A DNA stretch of 64,000 bases from Citrifermentans bemidjiense Bem (GCF_000020725.1 NC_011146.1:3471501-3535500); one strand, 5' to 3'. Shown: positions 18,167 to 27,584, numbered from the stretch's first letter. Made by a program: numbers and translations. The notes: generated by a model from the sequence alone, not told the origin.

Positions 18167-19369
18167 TCAAATGTTTTCCAGCAGGTGTCCCATCTTCTCG
18201 CGCTTGGTCTTCAGGTATTTCTCGTTGCTTTTGGAAGCCGCGATCTCGATGGGAACACGCTCGACGATGTTGATGCCGTACCCCTGAAGGCCGATGAGTT
18301 TCTTCGGGTTGTTGGTCATGAGACGAATCTTCTTCACGCCCAGGTTCACCAGGATCTGCGCGCCGATGCCGTAGTCCCTCAAGTCCGCCTTGAAGCCGAG
18401 GGCGAGGTTGGCCTCCACCGTGTCGTGCCCCTGGTCCTGCAGTGCGTACGCTTTGAGCTTGTTGGTGAGCCCGATGCCGCGCCCTTCCTGGCGCATGTAA
18501 AGGATTACTCCCGTTCCTTCCTTCTCGATCCGCTCCATGGCGCTGTGCAGCTGATCGGCGCAGTCGCACCTGACGCTGCCGAAGACGTCCCCGGTGAGGC
18601 ATTCGGAATGGACCCGCACCAATACCGGCTCGTCGCCTTTGATGTCCCCTTTGACCAGGGCCAGGTGCTCAAGCTTGTCGATGTCGTTCTCGAAGGCAAC
18701 GGCGCGGAAGCTGCCGTATTGGCTCGGGAGCGCCACGTCGACCGAGCGGCGCACCAGCGATTCGTGCTTGAGGCGGTAGGCGACGAGATCTGCGACGGTG
18801 CAGACCTTGATGCCGTGCTCCTTGGCGAACTTCTTCAATTCGGGCATGCGCGACATGGTGCCGTCGTCGTTCATGATCTCGCAGATGACGCCGGCAGGCT
18901 CCACCCCGGCGAGACGCGCCAGGTCGACCGAGCCTTCGGTCTGCCCGGAGCGCACCAGGACGCCGCCGTTGCGGGCCCTGAGCGGGAAGATGTGGCCCGG
19001 CCGCGCCAGGTCCGCAGCAGTGGCGTCGGGTGCCACGGCGGTAAGTATGGTATGGGCGCGGTCCGCCGCCGAGATGCCGGTGGTAACGCCCTTCTTCGCT
19101 TCGATGGAAACGGTGAAAGCGGTGCCGAAGGATGAGGTGTTGGTCTGCACCATCGGCTGCAGGTCGAGGCGGTCGCAACGCTCCGAGGTCATGGTGAGGC
19201 AGATCAAGCCGCGGCCATACTTCGCCATGAAGTTGATGGCCTCAGGCGTCACGCACTGGGCCGCCATGGTGAGGTCGCCTTCGTTTTCGCGGTCCTCGTC
19301 GTCCGCGAGGATGACCATCCTGCCGGCCCTGATCTCCTCAATCGCTTCCTCTATGCTTGCAACAGACAT
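18167..19369 (-). CDS. ribBA: Bifunctional 3,4-dihydroxy-2-butanone-4-phosphate synthase / GTP cyclohydrolase II
   Basis: A 400-aa fusion catalysing both entry reactions of riboflavin synthesis. The DHBP synthase part (about 1-200) has [16 protein letters not shown] and GHIFPL. The GTP cyclohydrolase part (200-400) has [18 protein letters not shown] (zinc cysteines), [19 protein letters not shown] and a basic C-terminus. The start at MSVASIEEA has AGAGG upstream; a longer frame adds 13 unrelated residues. Confidence 0.97.
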   Translation of the reverse strand: MSVASIEEAIEEIRAGRMVILADDEDRENEGDLTMAAQCVTPEAINFMAKYGRGLICLTMTSERCDRLDLQPMVQTNTSSFGTAFTVSIEAKKGVTTGISAADRAHTILTAVAPDATAADLARPGHIFPLRARNGGVLVRSGQTEGSVDLARLAGVEPAGVICEIMNDDGTMSRMPELKKFAKEHGIKVCTVADLVAYRLKHESLVRRSVDVALPSQYGSFRAVAFENDIDKLEHLALVKGDIKGDEPVLVRVHSECLTGDVFGSVRCDCADQLHSAMERIEKEGTGVILYMRQEGRGIGLTNKLKAYALQDQGHDTVEANLALGFKADLRDYGIGAQILVNLGVKKIRLMTNNPKKLIGLQGYGINIVERVPIEIAASKSNEKYLKTKREKMGHLLENI

Positions 19370-19476
19370 GGGTTTAACCTCTCTTCCTCTGGGTCGGGAT
19401 GGATGCACCCGCTCCCGTAACTGAATCTAGATCGTCGACCATAACAAAAAAAGGGGCAAAGTGAAAGAGAAAGCCG

Positions 19477-20121
19477 TTACAGGAACCCGGTTTTTGCCAG
19501 CAGGTCCAGCGTCACTCCTTCGCCGCCTGTTTCCCTACCCGCCAGCAAGCGTTCGAGGTACCGGCACAAAAGGTCCGTCTCGATGTTCACCTCGTCCCCC
19601 ACGCGCTTCCCGATGAGCGTAGTCTTTGCCGCGGTGTGAGGTATCACGTTGATGCTGAAGCTGTCGGGGCCGGCGGAGTTGACGGTGAGGCTGATGCCGT
19701 CGATGGCGACCGAGCCTTTGGCAGCGATGTACTTGCCGTACTGGGGCGGGAAACGGAAGGAGAAGACGATGTTGCCGGCGACCTCCCGCCGCTCGATGAC
19801 GGTGGCGACGCAGTCGACGTGGCCGGAGACCAGGTGCCCGTCCAGGCGGTCGGAGAGCCTCATGGCGCGCTCCATGTTGACCGGTGAGCCGCTTTTCAGG
19901 TTCTTGAAGCCGGTGCGGTCGATGGTTTCGGGCGAAATGTCGAAGGTCACCGCTCCGCCCCCTTTGCGGACCACGGTGAGGCAGGCGCCGTTGATGGCGA
20001 TCGAGGCGCCGATGGCGACTTCGTCCAGCGGCAGCGACGTCTTCACCGTGAGGCTACCCGAGGCGCCGCGCTTCTCGATGGAGACGAGCTCGCCTACTGT
20101 TTCTATCAGACCTGTGAACAT
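19477..20121 (-). CDS. ribE: Riboflavin synthase alpha subunit
   Basis: Dismutates two lumazines to riboflavin. The 214-aa protein has the two tandem barrels of the family: MFTGLIETVG starts the first, and a second begins at HLVSGHVDCVATV with VAIDGISLTVN. The start is the MFTGLIE ATG, conserved throughout the family, with AGAGG upstream. It lies between ribD and ribBA on the minus strand. Confidence 0.97.
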   Translation of the reverse strand: MFTGLIETVGELVSIEKRGASGSLTVKTSLPLDEVAIGASIAINGACLTVVRKGGGAVTFDISPETIDRTGFKNLKSGSPVNMERAMRLSDRLDGHLVSGHVDCVATVIERREVAGNIVFSFRFPPQYGKYIAAKGSVAIDGISLTVNSAGPDSFSINVIPHTAAKTTLIGKRVGDEVNIETDLLCRYLERLLAGRETGGEGVTLDLLAKTGFL

Positions 20122-20147
20122 GAAAAAACCTCTTAAACCATTAACAC

Positions 20148-20257
20148 GGAGAAAATCTGAGGACATCTGAGACGCCAACAACCGGAGAGAAACAAGACCT
20201 TGAGACTTTGACTCTCTCGGGCTGTTGCCTGTGCTCAGATTTTCTCAGATGTTCTCC
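20148..20257. repeat. 110-nt imperfect hairpin element between ribD and ribE
   Basis: Outer arms 20148-20171 and 20234-20257 match at 21 of 24 positions, and inner arms (about 20176-20189 and 20214-20227) at 12 of 14. The outer arm contains two direct ATCTGAG copies. It begins four bases from the ribD stop codon. It is a REP-like intergenic element of the CGGAGAAAATCTGAG type, not an FMN riboswitch. Confidence 0.8.
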
Positions 20258-20260
20258 TTG

Positions 20261-21370
20261 TTAGGGGTTCTGACTTTTTGTTTTTACGGGGACGCCTTCC
20301 ACCAGGAGGTCGACTCCCACTCGCTTCACCCTCACCTGCTCCAGCCGTATGGCGTCCGCCATGAGCGTCGCCCCCTCCCCTGCGAAGAGCCCCATGCCGG
20401 CTCCTCCCACGAGCTTCGGCGCCAGAAAGATCATGCACTTGTCGATGAGCCCGGCACGAAGAGCGGCCCCGGCCAAGTGACTCCCACCTTCGAGCAGCAC
20501 GGACTGCACGCCGCGCGCACCCAACTTTTCGAAGAGGTCGGCAAGATCGACTCGCCCATCGCTCTCGCAGCAGGTGAGAATCTCGACCCCGTGGGCCTTG
20601 AGTGCTTCCATCTTTGCATGGTCGCAGCTGCAGGTGGCTATGACGGTTTCGGCTTTCGACTTGACGCCGAGGATCGCGGCGTGCAGCGGTATCCTGAGGG
20701 TCGAGTCGACGATCACCCGCAGCGGGTCTTTGCCGCCGGGAACCCTGCAGGTTAGAAGCGGGTCGTCCTTCACCACGGTGCCTACACCGACCATGATGGC
20801 GTCGAGGCGCCCGCGCAACCGGTGCACTTCGCGCCGGGCACGGTCGCTGGTCACCCATTTGGAGTCGCCGCTTGCCGTGGCGCTCTTGCCGTCCAGGGTG
20901 AGGGCGCTCTTAAGCACCACGTAAGGTAGCTTGGTCTGGATCCACTTGATGAAGGGGAGGTTCAGCTCGCGGCTCTCCTCTTTCAAAAGGCCTACTTCGA
21001 CTGCTATCCCCGCGTCCTTGAGCATCTGGATCCCCCGCCCGGAAACAAGCGGGTTGGGGTCGACCATGGCGACGAAAACGCGCGCCACACGGGCCTCGAT
21101 GAGGGCTTTGGCGCAGGGGGGGGTCTTGCCGAAGTGGGAGCAGGGTTCAAGGGTAACGTAGGCGTCGGCGCCGGCCGCCTTATCGCCGGCCGCCTTCAAG
21201 GCATGCACCTCGGCGTGCGGAGTCCCCGCCTTTTTGTGCCAGCCGGTCCCGACCACTTCGCCGTTACGGACGATGACGCAGCCGACGGCGGGGTTGGGGG
21301 CCGTCTTGCCGATTCCCTTTCTGGCCTCGGCAAGCGCCAGGCGCATCATTTTAAGGTGTAGATCGGCCAT
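20261..21370 (-). CDS. ribD: Bifunctional diaminohydroxyphosphoribosylaminopyrimidine deaminase / reductase
   Basis: A 369-aa enzyme for steps 2 and 3 of riboflavin synthesis. The deaminase part (1-145) has NPAVGCVIV, GTPHAEVHAL (zinc His and catalytic Glu) and LEPCSHFGKTPPC (zinc cysteines). The reductase part has KSALTLDGKSAT, SRNxL-like VTSDRARREVHRLR, VLLEGGSHLAGA and FLAPKLVGG. The start at MADLHLKMM is preceded by a G-run. It follows nrdR after nine bases. Confidence 0.97.
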   Translation of the reverse strand: MADLHLKMMRLALAEARKGIGKTAPNPAVGCVIVRNGEVVGTGWHKKAGTPHAEVHALKAAGDKAAGADAYVTLEPCSHFGKTPPCAKALIEARVARVFVAMVDPNPLVSGRGIQMLKDAGIAVEVGLLKEESRELNLPFIKWIQTKLPYVVLKSALTLDGKSATASGDSKWVTSDRARREVHRLRGRLDAIMVGVGTVVKDDPLLTCRVPGGKDPLRVIVDSTLRIPLHAAILGVKSKAETVIATCSCDHAKMEALKAHGVEILTCCESDGRVDLADLFEKLGARGVQSVLLEGGSHLAGAALRAGLIDKCMIFLAPKLVGGAGMGLFAGEGATLMADAIRLEQVRVKRVGVDLLVEGVPVKTKSQNP

Positions 21371-21379
21371 GTCCCCCCG

Positions 21380-21832
21380 CTACTTTTTCAGCAGGTCCTG
21401 CAGTTCTTCCATGAATTCGTTGATGTCCTTGAAGGAGCGGTAGACCGAGGCGAAGCGGACGTAGGCCACCTGGTCGACGCCGTGCAATTCCGACATGATC
21501 CATTCGCCTAAGGTGGTGGTGGGAATCTCCCTCTCGCCGCTTTCCTGCAGGCGCGTCTCCAGGCGGTCGACCATCTTCTCGATGGTCTCCACCGAGACCG
21601 GCCGCTTCTCGCACGCCTTCTGGATCCCGTTGACGAGCTTCATGCGCTCGAAGGGTTCGCGCCTGCCGTCCCTCTTGGTGACCAGGGGGAGAACCTCCTC
21701 CACGCGCTCATGGGTGGTGAAGCGCTTGCCGCACGACTCGCACTCGCGCCGGCGCCTGATCGCCGCGCCCCCCTTGTCCGGGCGGGAGTCGACTACCTTG
21801 CTGTCGGAAAAATTGCAGAAGGGACATTTCAT
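21380..21832 (-). CDS. nrdR: Transcriptional repressor NrdR
   Basis: A 150-aa ATP/dATP-sensing repressor of ribonucleotide reductase genes. It has an N-terminal zinc ribbon (CPFC and CESC) with the basic stretch [13 protein letters not shown] and an ATP-cone (about 48-138) with [19 protein letters not shown]. The length is typical. Its ATG overlaps the stop of the dCMP deaminase gene (ATGA), so the two are coupled, both serving deoxynucleotide supply. Confidence 0.97.
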   Translation of the reverse strand: MKCPFCNFSDSKVVDSRPDKGGAAIRRRRECESCGKRFTTHERVEEVLPLVTKRDGRREPFERMKLVNGIQKACEKRPVSVETIEKMVDRLETRLQESGEREIPTTTLGEWIMSELHGVDQVAYVRFASVYRSFKDINEFMEELQDLLKK

Positions 21833-22284
21833 GGCTTGGGCTCCTCGTATTTCTCGACGAGGACACCGGATTCACGGATCATCTCCTCGGCCAACTGGTC
21901 GGGATATCCCGAAAGGTACACCACGCGCTTGATGCCGGAGTTGATCACCATCTTCGAGCAGATGATGCAGGGCATGGTGTTGCAGTAAAGGGTCGCGCCC
22001 TCGATGGAGGTGCCGTGCTTCGCCGCCTGTATGATGGCGTTTTGCTCGGCGTGGAGACCGCGGCAAAGCTCGTGGCGCTCGCCGGACGGGATCCCCATCT
22101 TCTCCCTGAGGCAGCCTATGTCGAGGCAATGGGCGGTCCCGGAGGGTGCACCGTTGTAACCGGTGGCAAGGATGTTCTTGTCCTTGACCAGCACCGCCCC
22201 CACCTGCCGCCTGAGACAGGTGGAGCGTTTGGCTACCAGGCGTGTGATTTCGATGAAATATTCATCCCAACTCGGACGGCCCAT
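21829..22284 (-). CDS. dCMP / cytidine deaminase-family protein (ComEB-type)
   Basis: A 151-aa zinc-dependent deaminase, most likely deoxycytidylate deaminase that makes dUMP from dCMP. It has [27 protein letters not shown] (split over the N-terminal strand), LHAEQNAII (zinc His, catalytic Glu) and [15 protein letters not shown] (zinc cysteines). An extra Cys-rich insertion ([11 protein letters not shown]) is usual in this subfamily. The start at MGRPSWDEY has AGAGGA seven bases upstream; a start five codons earlier is possible. It is first in the minus-strand nrdR-rib-nusB-hom run. Confidence 0.93.
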   Translation of the reverse strand: MGRPSWDEYFIEITRLVAKRSTCLRRQVGAVLVKDKNILATGYNGAPSGTAHCLDIGCLREKMGIPSGERHELCRGLHAEQNAIIQAAKHGTSIEGATLYCNTMPCIICSKMVINSGIKRVVYLSGYPDQLAEEMIRESGVLVEKYEEPKP

Positions 22285-22583
22285 AGATAGTCCTCTCATT
22301 TAAAATTGGGCCAGAATAGCGGTTTTCGCGAATCCGGTCAAGAAGCGTGAGAGGGGCGCCATGCGGTTACTGCCGTGAAAGGTGTGCAAGGAGCCGGTAC
22401 GGGCGCAGATGAGGCTGCAGCGAAATGCCTGTAACGAGAGTGCGCCGGGGCATTCAGCAGTGCTTTTTGTGGCGGAGGGGCGGGATGAGCCAGCCGTGGC
22501 TGGGGTACGGCGCTTTGGGAAAGTTCTTGCCCGAAAGGCCCAAAGAGTGTAAGAAGTACCCTCTTTTTTTGGGAGGATAACCA
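22285..22583. other. Divergent promoter region of the dCMP deaminase operon and tex
   Basis: About 300 bp between divergent genes, so promoters for both must lie here. I see no conserved riboswitch, in particular no FMN-element core, and no gene. Confidence 0.5.
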
Positions 22584-24854
22584 GTGGCCATGCACGCAAC
22601 AGACACACCTCAATTGCTTGAAATCATAGTCGAAGAAAGCGGGCTGCCGCGCGGCGGCGTGCTCCAGACGGTGGCACTTTTGAACGAGGGGGGAACGGTT
22701 CCCTTCATCGCGCGATACCGGAAGGAGCAGACCGGAGAACTGGACGAGGTCCAGATCCGCCAGATCGAGGACCTGCTGATCTATCACCGCGAGCTGTCCG
22801 AGCGCAAGGTGACGGTGCTGAAAAGTATCGAGGAGCAGGGAAAGCTCACCCCGGAGCTTTCGGCTCGCATCGCGAGCTGCCGCAAGAAGACCGACCTGGA
22901 AGACCTGTACCTCCCCTACAAGCCGAAGCGCCGCACCAAGGCCACCATCGCGCGGGAGAAGAGGCTGGAGCCCCTGGCAGAACTGATCGCGGCGCAGGAG
23001 TTGACCACGGGAAGCCCGGCTGAGGCGGCGGCTCCTTTTATCAACGCCGAGTTGGGCGTACCCGACGCAGAGGCCGCCCTGGAAGGGGCTGCACACATCA
23101 TCGCCGAGCAGTTGAGCGAGAACGCGGACTTGCGCGGCATGGTGCGCGACCTTACCAGGGAGCAGGGGATATTCGGCTCGCTGCTGATCGGCGAAGGGGC
23201 CGACAAAGACGGCAAGTTCCGGATGTACTACGACTACCAGGAGCCGCTGAAGTCGATACCGTCCCACCGCATGCTCGCCATGCGGCGCGGCGAAAAGGAA
23301 GACGTCTTAAGGCTCGCCCTGCTGGCGCCGGAAGAGGAGATCGTCGGGAGGCTGAAGGGGGCGTTGGTCAAACGGGAGAGCATCTTCAAGGGGATCCTGG
23401 AAGCGGCGGCAGCCGACGCCTACAAGCGGCTCATCGCCCCCTCGATCGAGGTGGAACTGCGGCTTGAGGCAAAGACCCGCGCAGACGAGGCGGCCATCGC
23501 CGTTTTCGCGCAGAACCTGAAGAACCTTTTGCTCCTGCCGCCGGCCGGAGGGAGGCGGGTGCTGGGGATCGACCCGGGCCTTAGAACCGGCTGCAAGCTC
23601 GCCGCGATCAGCGAGACCGGGCGCTTTCTGGAGCATGTCACCATCTACCCGCACACAGGCGGAGCCAAGGCGGAGGCGGCCGGCGCCGAACTGGCGGGGA
23701 TGGTGCAGCGCAACGACTGCCTTCTCATTGCCATAGGCAACGGCACCGGGGGGCGCGAGACCGAGATCTTCGTGCGCGACGCATTGAGGAAGGCGGGGAT
23801 AAAGGCGGAGACGGTGATGGTGAACGAGGCGGGCGCCAGCATCTACTCCGCCTCGGAGATCGCCAGGGAGGAGTTCCCCGAACTCGACCTGACCGTCCGC
23901 GGCGCCATATCCATCGGCCGCAGGCTACAGGACCCGCTCGCCGAACTGGTGAAGATCGACCCCAAGAGCATCGGGGTGGGCCAGTACCAGCACGACGTGA
24001 ACCAGACCCTGCTGAAAAAGGCGCTGGACGCGGTGGTGGAATCCTGCGTCAACTTCGTCGGCGTCGACTTGAACAGCGCCTCGTGGGCCCTGCTCTCCTA
24101 CGTCGCCGGCCTCTCGGAAAGGCAGGGGCGGGCCATCGTCAGGCACAGGGACGAGCAAGGAGCCTTCGCGTCGCGGCAGTCGCTCCTAAAGGTCGCGCGC
24201 TTCGGTCCGAAGGCGTTCGAGCAGGCGGCGGGCTTTTTACGGATCCGGGGTGGGGAGAACCCGCTGGACAATACTGCGGTACACCCGGAGAACTACGCGG
24301 TGGTCGAGAAGATGGCGGCTGACCTCGGGGTGAGCCTGTCGCAACTGGTGGCGGACCCGGGTCTTTCGGCCGGAATCAGGATCGAGCGCTACGTGACCGA
24401 CACCATCGGCATTCCGACGCTGCGCGATATCCTGGCGGAGCTTAAGAAACCGGGGCGCGACCCGCGCGAGCAGTTCCAGAGCGCGAGCTTCAGAGAGGAC
24501 GTGGTGACCATCGCCGACCTGAAGGAGGGGATGATCCTGCAGGGGGTGGTGACCAACGTCGCCGCCTTCGGCGCCTTCGTGGACATCGGGGTACACCAGG
24601 ACGGGCTGGTACACGTAAGCCAGCTCTCGCACCGCTTTACCAAGGACCCCAACGATGCAGTCAAGGTCGGGGAGATCGTGAAGGTAAAGCTGCTTTCGGC
24701 TGATCCGGAGAGAAAGAGGATCTCGCTCTCGATCAAGCAGGCGGAGCCCGAGAAGGCGCCGAAGAGCGCCGAAGTCAGGAAGCCGCAGCCCAAAGAAAAG
24801 CCGGTGAACGAGCAGTCGGCGTGGGAAAAGGCGGGGTTCAGGGTGAAGAAATAA
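22584..24854 (+). CDS. tex: Transcription accessory protein Tex (S1 RNA-binding)
   Basis: A 756-aa nucleic-acid-binding protein. An N-terminal helical region (1-190, with VPFIARYRKEQTGELDEVQ) precedes a YqgF-like domain (about 325-450, VLGIDPGLRTGCKLA), tandem helix-hairpin-helix modules (about 480-570) and an S1 domain (about 645-715, GVVTNVAAFGAFVDIGVHQDGLVHVSQL). A charged tail ends KAGFRVKK. GGAGG lies seven bases before a GTG at 22584; the in-frame ATG two codons later is 13 bases away, so GTG is preferred. Confidence 0.97.
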   Translation: MAMHATDTPQLLEIIVEESGLPRGGVLQTVALLNEGGTVPFIARYRKEQTGELDEVQIRQIEDLLIYHRELSERKVTVLKSIEEQGKLTPELSARIASCRKKTDLEDLYLPYKPKRRTKATIAREKRLEPLAELIAAQELTTGSPAEAAAPFINAELGVPDAEAALEGAAHIIAEQLSENADLRGMVRDLTREQGIFGSLLIGEGADKDGKFRMYYDYQEPLKSIPSHRMLAMRRGEKEDVLRLALLAPEEEIVGRLKGALVKRESIFKGILEAAAADAYKRLIAPSIEVELRLEAKTRADEAAIAVFAQNLKNLLLLPPAGGRRVLGIDPGLRTGCKLAAISETGRFLEHVTIYPHTGGAKAEAAGAELAGMVQRNDCLLIAIGNGTGGRETEIFVRDALRKAGIKAETVMVNEAGASIYSASEIAREEFPELDLTVRGAISIGRRLQDPLAELVKIDPKSIGVGQYQHDVNQTLLKKALDAVVESCVNFVGVDLNSASWALLSYVAGLSERQGRAIVRHRDEQGAFASRQSLLKVARFGPKAFEQAAGFLRIRGGENPLDNTAVHPENYAVVEKMAADLGVSLSQLVADPGLSAGIRIERYVTDTIGIPTLRDILAELKKPGRDPREQFQSASFREDVVTIADLKEGMILQGVVTNVAAFGAFVDIGVHQDGLVHVSQLSHRFTKDPNDAVKVGEIVKVKLLSADPERKRISLSIKQAEPEKAPKSAEVRKPQPKEKPVNEQSAWEKAGFRVKK

Positions 24855-24883
24855 GGGCAGGGAAATTTTCTGCCGGGAAAAAG

Positions 24884-24918
24884 AAAGGGGATGGAACTTC
24901 GAGGGCTCCATCCCCTTT
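24884..24918. terminator. Terminator downstream of tex
   Basis: AAAGGGGATGGA (24884-24895) pairs with the sequence at 24907-24918 around an 11-nt loop, followed by TTTT on the plus strand. An A-rich left flank lets it also serve the convergent zinc-ribbon gene. Confidence 0.88.
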
Positions 24919-24938
24919 TTGTGTATTTGCCGGTTACT

Positions 24939-25385
24939 CTAGCAGGCGCTTCTCAAAAGCTTGCGGCCCTCCTTGAAGACAACCTCGATTTTCCCTGCCT
25001 GCGAGGAGGCTATGACGCCTATGCCGAAGGTCGGATGCGTGAGAAGGGTGTTGGCCCGGAATTTCCCCTCCATGCTATAGGGGACGGCGAGATCCGGGTC
25101 GAGCGGACGGATCATTTCTTCCCAGACAGCCTCGTCGGAGATGGCCGGTGCCTTTACCGACCGGGCGCGAGGCGTTTTAGCCTCTTTAGCCGCCTTGGGC
25201 GCCTTCGCCGCCGCAACCTTCGGCTCTTTGGCAGGGCGATGGTTGTGTTCGCTGCCGCAGGTATTGCATTTCACCCTGACCACCTGTCCGTCCACCATGG
25301 CGATGATGGTGTGGTTGAGAAGTGCCTTGCACCGCGTGCACTGCGAATCGACCATGTCTCCTGCCGCTAATACTCTTTTTTGCAT
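24939..25385 (-). CDS. Zinc-ribbon protein of unknown function
   Basis: A 148-aa protein. The N-terminal 45 residues hold two CxxC pairs (QCTRC and KCNTC), typical of a zinc ribbon. A linker of about 35 residues rich in Ala, Lys and Pro follows, and the C-terminal 60 residues end in LLTHPTFGIGVIASSQAGKI and a VxFxxGxKxL strand, a small beta module seen at the ends of several bacterial DNA-related proteins. GGGAGG lies six bases before the ATG of MQKRVLA. Function is unknown; RNA or DNA binding is a guess from the basic linker. Confidence 0.8.
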   Translation of the reverse strand: MQKRVLAAGDMVDSQCTRCKALLNHTIIAMVDGQVVRVKCNTCGSEHNHRPAKEPKVAAAKAPKAAKEAKTPRARSVKAPAISDEAVWEEMIRPLDPDLAVPYSMEGKFRANTLLTHPTFGIGVIASSQAGKIEVVFKEGRKLLRSAC

Positions 25386-25416
25386 TGGGCCTCCCTGACC
25401 TGTGTTGCTCAAACAA

Positions 25417-25448
25417 AAAGGGCTTAACCGTCGGCGGCTAAACCCTTT
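25417..25448 (-). terminator. Minus-strand hairpin with T-run between the PAP2 and zinc-ribbon genes
   Basis: Arms 25417-25430 and 25435-25448 match at 12 of 14 positions with a TCGG loop (CCGA on the minus strand) and lead into TTTTTGTTTG on the minus strand. It lies about 190 bp past the PAP2 stop and only 32 bp before the zinc-ribbon start, so it could be either a terminator or a leader attenuator. Confidence 0.7.
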
Positions 25449-25639
25449 CCATTGCGTTATAGGAACGCGGACCCCGACTGCGGTCCCGCATCTGTACGAA
25501 TCGTTGGTTTAAGCGGTTTTATGTCATTGATGTGCTGTTGAAATATAAGGGAATTCGGCAGCAGATGCAAGGGAAAAAGCGGCCGGCGCTGTCCTAAAAG
25601 GTGCGCTGGACGGGCCTGCAGGGGCCGCGGTTACCAGGT

Positions 25640-26296
25640 TCAGCAGCGGTCCGCGGGGAGTTGCAGCGGCTCGCGTATCAGCAGGCGGCAGCATATCGCC
25701 TCCAGCGCGATCCCTATGGAAGCACCGGCAATAACGTCGCTCAGAAAGTGATAGTTGGTCGCGATCAGGGCGCAGCCAAGGAGGGTGCCAGTTAAGAGGC
25801 AAAGGGGGCGGGTCTTGGGGTAAAAGCGCCAGACGGCGGCAATGATGGCGACTATGACGAGCATGTGGCCGGAGGGGAAGCCGTCGCACCTCTCCCGCAT
25901 CTGGAAGAAGTAGAAGCCGTAAAGATCCGGATGCTGCAGCCAATACCTGGTGTTGATGCGACCGAAGGCGATCTTCAGCACCATCTTGGCCAGGTAAGAC
26001 AGTGGGGCTACCCACAGCACCAGTTGGCAGAAGAAGGTGGTAGCGTCGTAAAGGCCTCGCCTCGACCTCACCAGGTATGCCGACAGTGAAGCCAGCATGG
26101 AAAAGAGCACCATCACCAGCAGCAAGTCCGGCATGTCGGAAGTGAGCTTCGACCACGAAGTGTTGGCGTAGAGATGGTTCTTTACGAACGTCGCCAGAGG
26201 TACATCGAGGCAGAAGATAGCAAACGCAGTGATCAACGCAGCCGCAAGAGTACTGCCGATCGTTTTCTGAAATGTGCCGAACCGGCTCGTGTGCAT
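25640..26296 (-). CDS. PAP2-family membrane phosphatase
   Basis: A 218-aa integral membrane protein with about six hydrophobic segments. It has the phosphatase motifs KIAFGRINTRYW (the first motif, with K and R), GFPSGHM (PSGH) and NYHFLSDVIAGASIG (the H and D of the third). These enzymes dephosphorylate lipid phosphates such as undecaprenyl pyrophosphate or phosphatidate at the periplasmic face. The Arg-Pro of the classic first motif is Arg-Ile here. An 8-bp inverted repeat (26306-26313 with 26333-26340) precedes the start region. Substrate is not evident. Confidence 0.88.
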   Translation of the reverse strand: MHTSRFGTFQKTIGSTLAAALITAFAIFCLDVPLATFVKNHLYANTSWSKLTSDMPDLLLVMVLFSMLASLSAYLVRSRRGLYDATTFFCQLVLWVAPLSYLAKMVLKIAFGRINTRYWLQHPDLYGFYFFQMRERCDGFPSGHMLVIVAIIAAVWRFYPKTRPLCLLTGTLLGCALIATNYHFLSDVIAGASIGIALEAICCRLLIREPLQLPADRC

Positions 26297-26398
26297 ATCA
26301 CCCCGGGTAGGAGAGGATTTGAGAACCCGATACTCCTACCATATTCCGCTGCCGATATGAAGACATAACTGGGCCGGAATGGATCCCGGGAGGCGTAA

Positions 26399-26689
26399 TC
26401 ACTGTTGCCGGTTTGCGATGCACTTCAGGCAATTTCTGAAGGTGCAGACTCCGCAGGCATGGTGCATGAAGACAGGGATGTCCATCGCCTTCGCCACCTG
26501 CATCGCCTCAATCTTCACCCGGTGCGACACCTTGTTGGTGAAGATGACCATAGCGTCGGCTTTCCTGAGCTTGGCTGCGATGTTGGTCTGGGAGCTGCTG
26601 AATACCTGCAGCGAGATGCCCGCCCGCTCCGCCTCTTCCTGATAATGTTTGCCTAAGCGGTCCATGCCGCCAATAAGAGCTATGCACAT
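26399..26689 (-). CDS. DUF2325 protein
   Basis: A 96-aa protein starting MCIALIGGMDRLGKHY. The GG motif, VFSSSQTN, the VIFTNKVSH strand and the C-terminal cysteines (HHACGVCTFRNCLKC) match the DUF2325 family, which often lies near ferrous-iron transport or iron-regulated genes. Four cysteines at the end could bind a metal. It is 53 bp downstream of the DUF3793 gene, in the same transcript controlled by the Fur box at 27585-27603. Function is unknown. Confidence 0.85.
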   Translation of the reverse strand: MCIALIGGMDRLGKHYQEEAERAGISLQVFSSSQTNIAAKLRKADAMVIFTNKVSHRVKIEAMQVAKAMDIPVFMHHACGVCTFRNCLKCIANRQQ

Positions 26690-26742
26690 ATCGTCCTCCT
26701 TTCAAAAACCGCCAGCGCGCTGAACGGTTCTGACATCCACTT

Positions 26743-27486
26743 TCAAGCTGCTGATATAAAAAGCTGCTGGTTCGGCGTCGATTCAGCACGGTGTGCTGTC
26801 CCCTTCAGGCAGTCGAGCGGATTGCAACCGGAAGCGAGCTGCAGCGACATGTCGCAGCGGCACTTGCGATGATTTTCCGCCAGTTCCAGGCTGGGCACGG
26901 GGTTTCCGAAGATCTTCCAGGGGCCCTGGCAGGTGAAAGAGAGCGGTGCCCATCCCATGAACCCCACCACGTCCTTCAGCGGGTAGCCAAGGAACACGCC
27001 GATCTCGTGGGGGAACCCCTCTCCCTCGACCCGGTGCTCCAGTTCCGACAGCACCGCTTCGAACCGGTCCGGCTCGGGATATCCCGCCTTTTGCAGAATC
27101 ACACGTACGCTTTTTTGATCCAGCAAAGCCCCCAACGCGGACTGTGAGTAAAGCAGCAGAAGCACCGAGCTACCACGGTCGGCCAACACACGCACCTTCA
27201 GCCCGCTGGCCTCGATGAGCGCCTGGCCATGCTCCTTCCAGAGCAGGTACAGGTTCCGTCCGCAGGAGCGGCGCTTGTTGGCGAGGCAGACGAGGTTGGC
27301 GGGCTTGGCTTCCTGCAGCACCTCGGCCAGCTCCAATGCCAGGAAAGAGGCGAGACAGTCGCGGTCTTCGGTATAAAGCGGGGAGAAATCCTGCCAACCA
27401 GGTCTTGCCGAGCGTGCAGCAACCGCTGCCACAGTCGGTTCCGTCTGTGCCCAACGACGATCTTCCCTCTTCCCTATTGCAGCCAT
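26743..27486 (-). CDS. DUF3793 protein
   Basis: A 247-aa soluble protein. Family features are LAPVL-like EVLQEAKPANLVCL, SSVLLLLYSQSALGALL, LQKAGYPE, EGFPHEIGVFLGYPLKDVVGFMG and WKIFGNP. Members accompany iron uptake or flavodoxin genes in anaerobes. The start is set by GGAGGG three bases before the ATG of MAAIGKRE; a longer frame adds 25 residues and lacks such a signal. The C-terminal tail with CRCDMSLQLASGCNPLDC is extra and cysteine-rich. It is first in the Fur-controlled pair. Confidence 0.85.
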   Translation of the reverse strand: MAAIGKREDRRWAQTEPTVAAVAARSARPGWQDFSPLYTEDRDCLASFLALELAEVLQEAKPANLVCLANKRRSCGRNLYLLWKEHGQALIEASGLKVRVLADRGSSVLLLLYSQSALGALLDQKSVRVILQKAGYPEPDRFEAVLSELEHRVEGEGFPHEIGVFLGYPLKDVVGFMGWAPLSFTCQGPWKIFGNPVPSLELAENHRKCRCDMSLQLASGCNPLDCLKGTAHRAESTPNQQLFISAA

Positions 27487-27584
27487 AATCCCTCCACTGA
27501 GTCTGCTCAAGTCATAGCGACTTACCGCATGACTCAGAGATGCCCCCGCCAAGGCAATCACCTAGGCTGGAAAGCAAATTTCAC

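Noticed and set aside
20122-22583. FMN riboswitch ahead of the riboflavin genes
   Set aside because: I found none of the conserved FMN-element core segments in the gaps or upstream of the operon.
22338-23267. 309-codon minus-strand frame over the start of tex
   Set aside because: It runs through the promoter gap and is antisense to the conserved Tex N-terminus.
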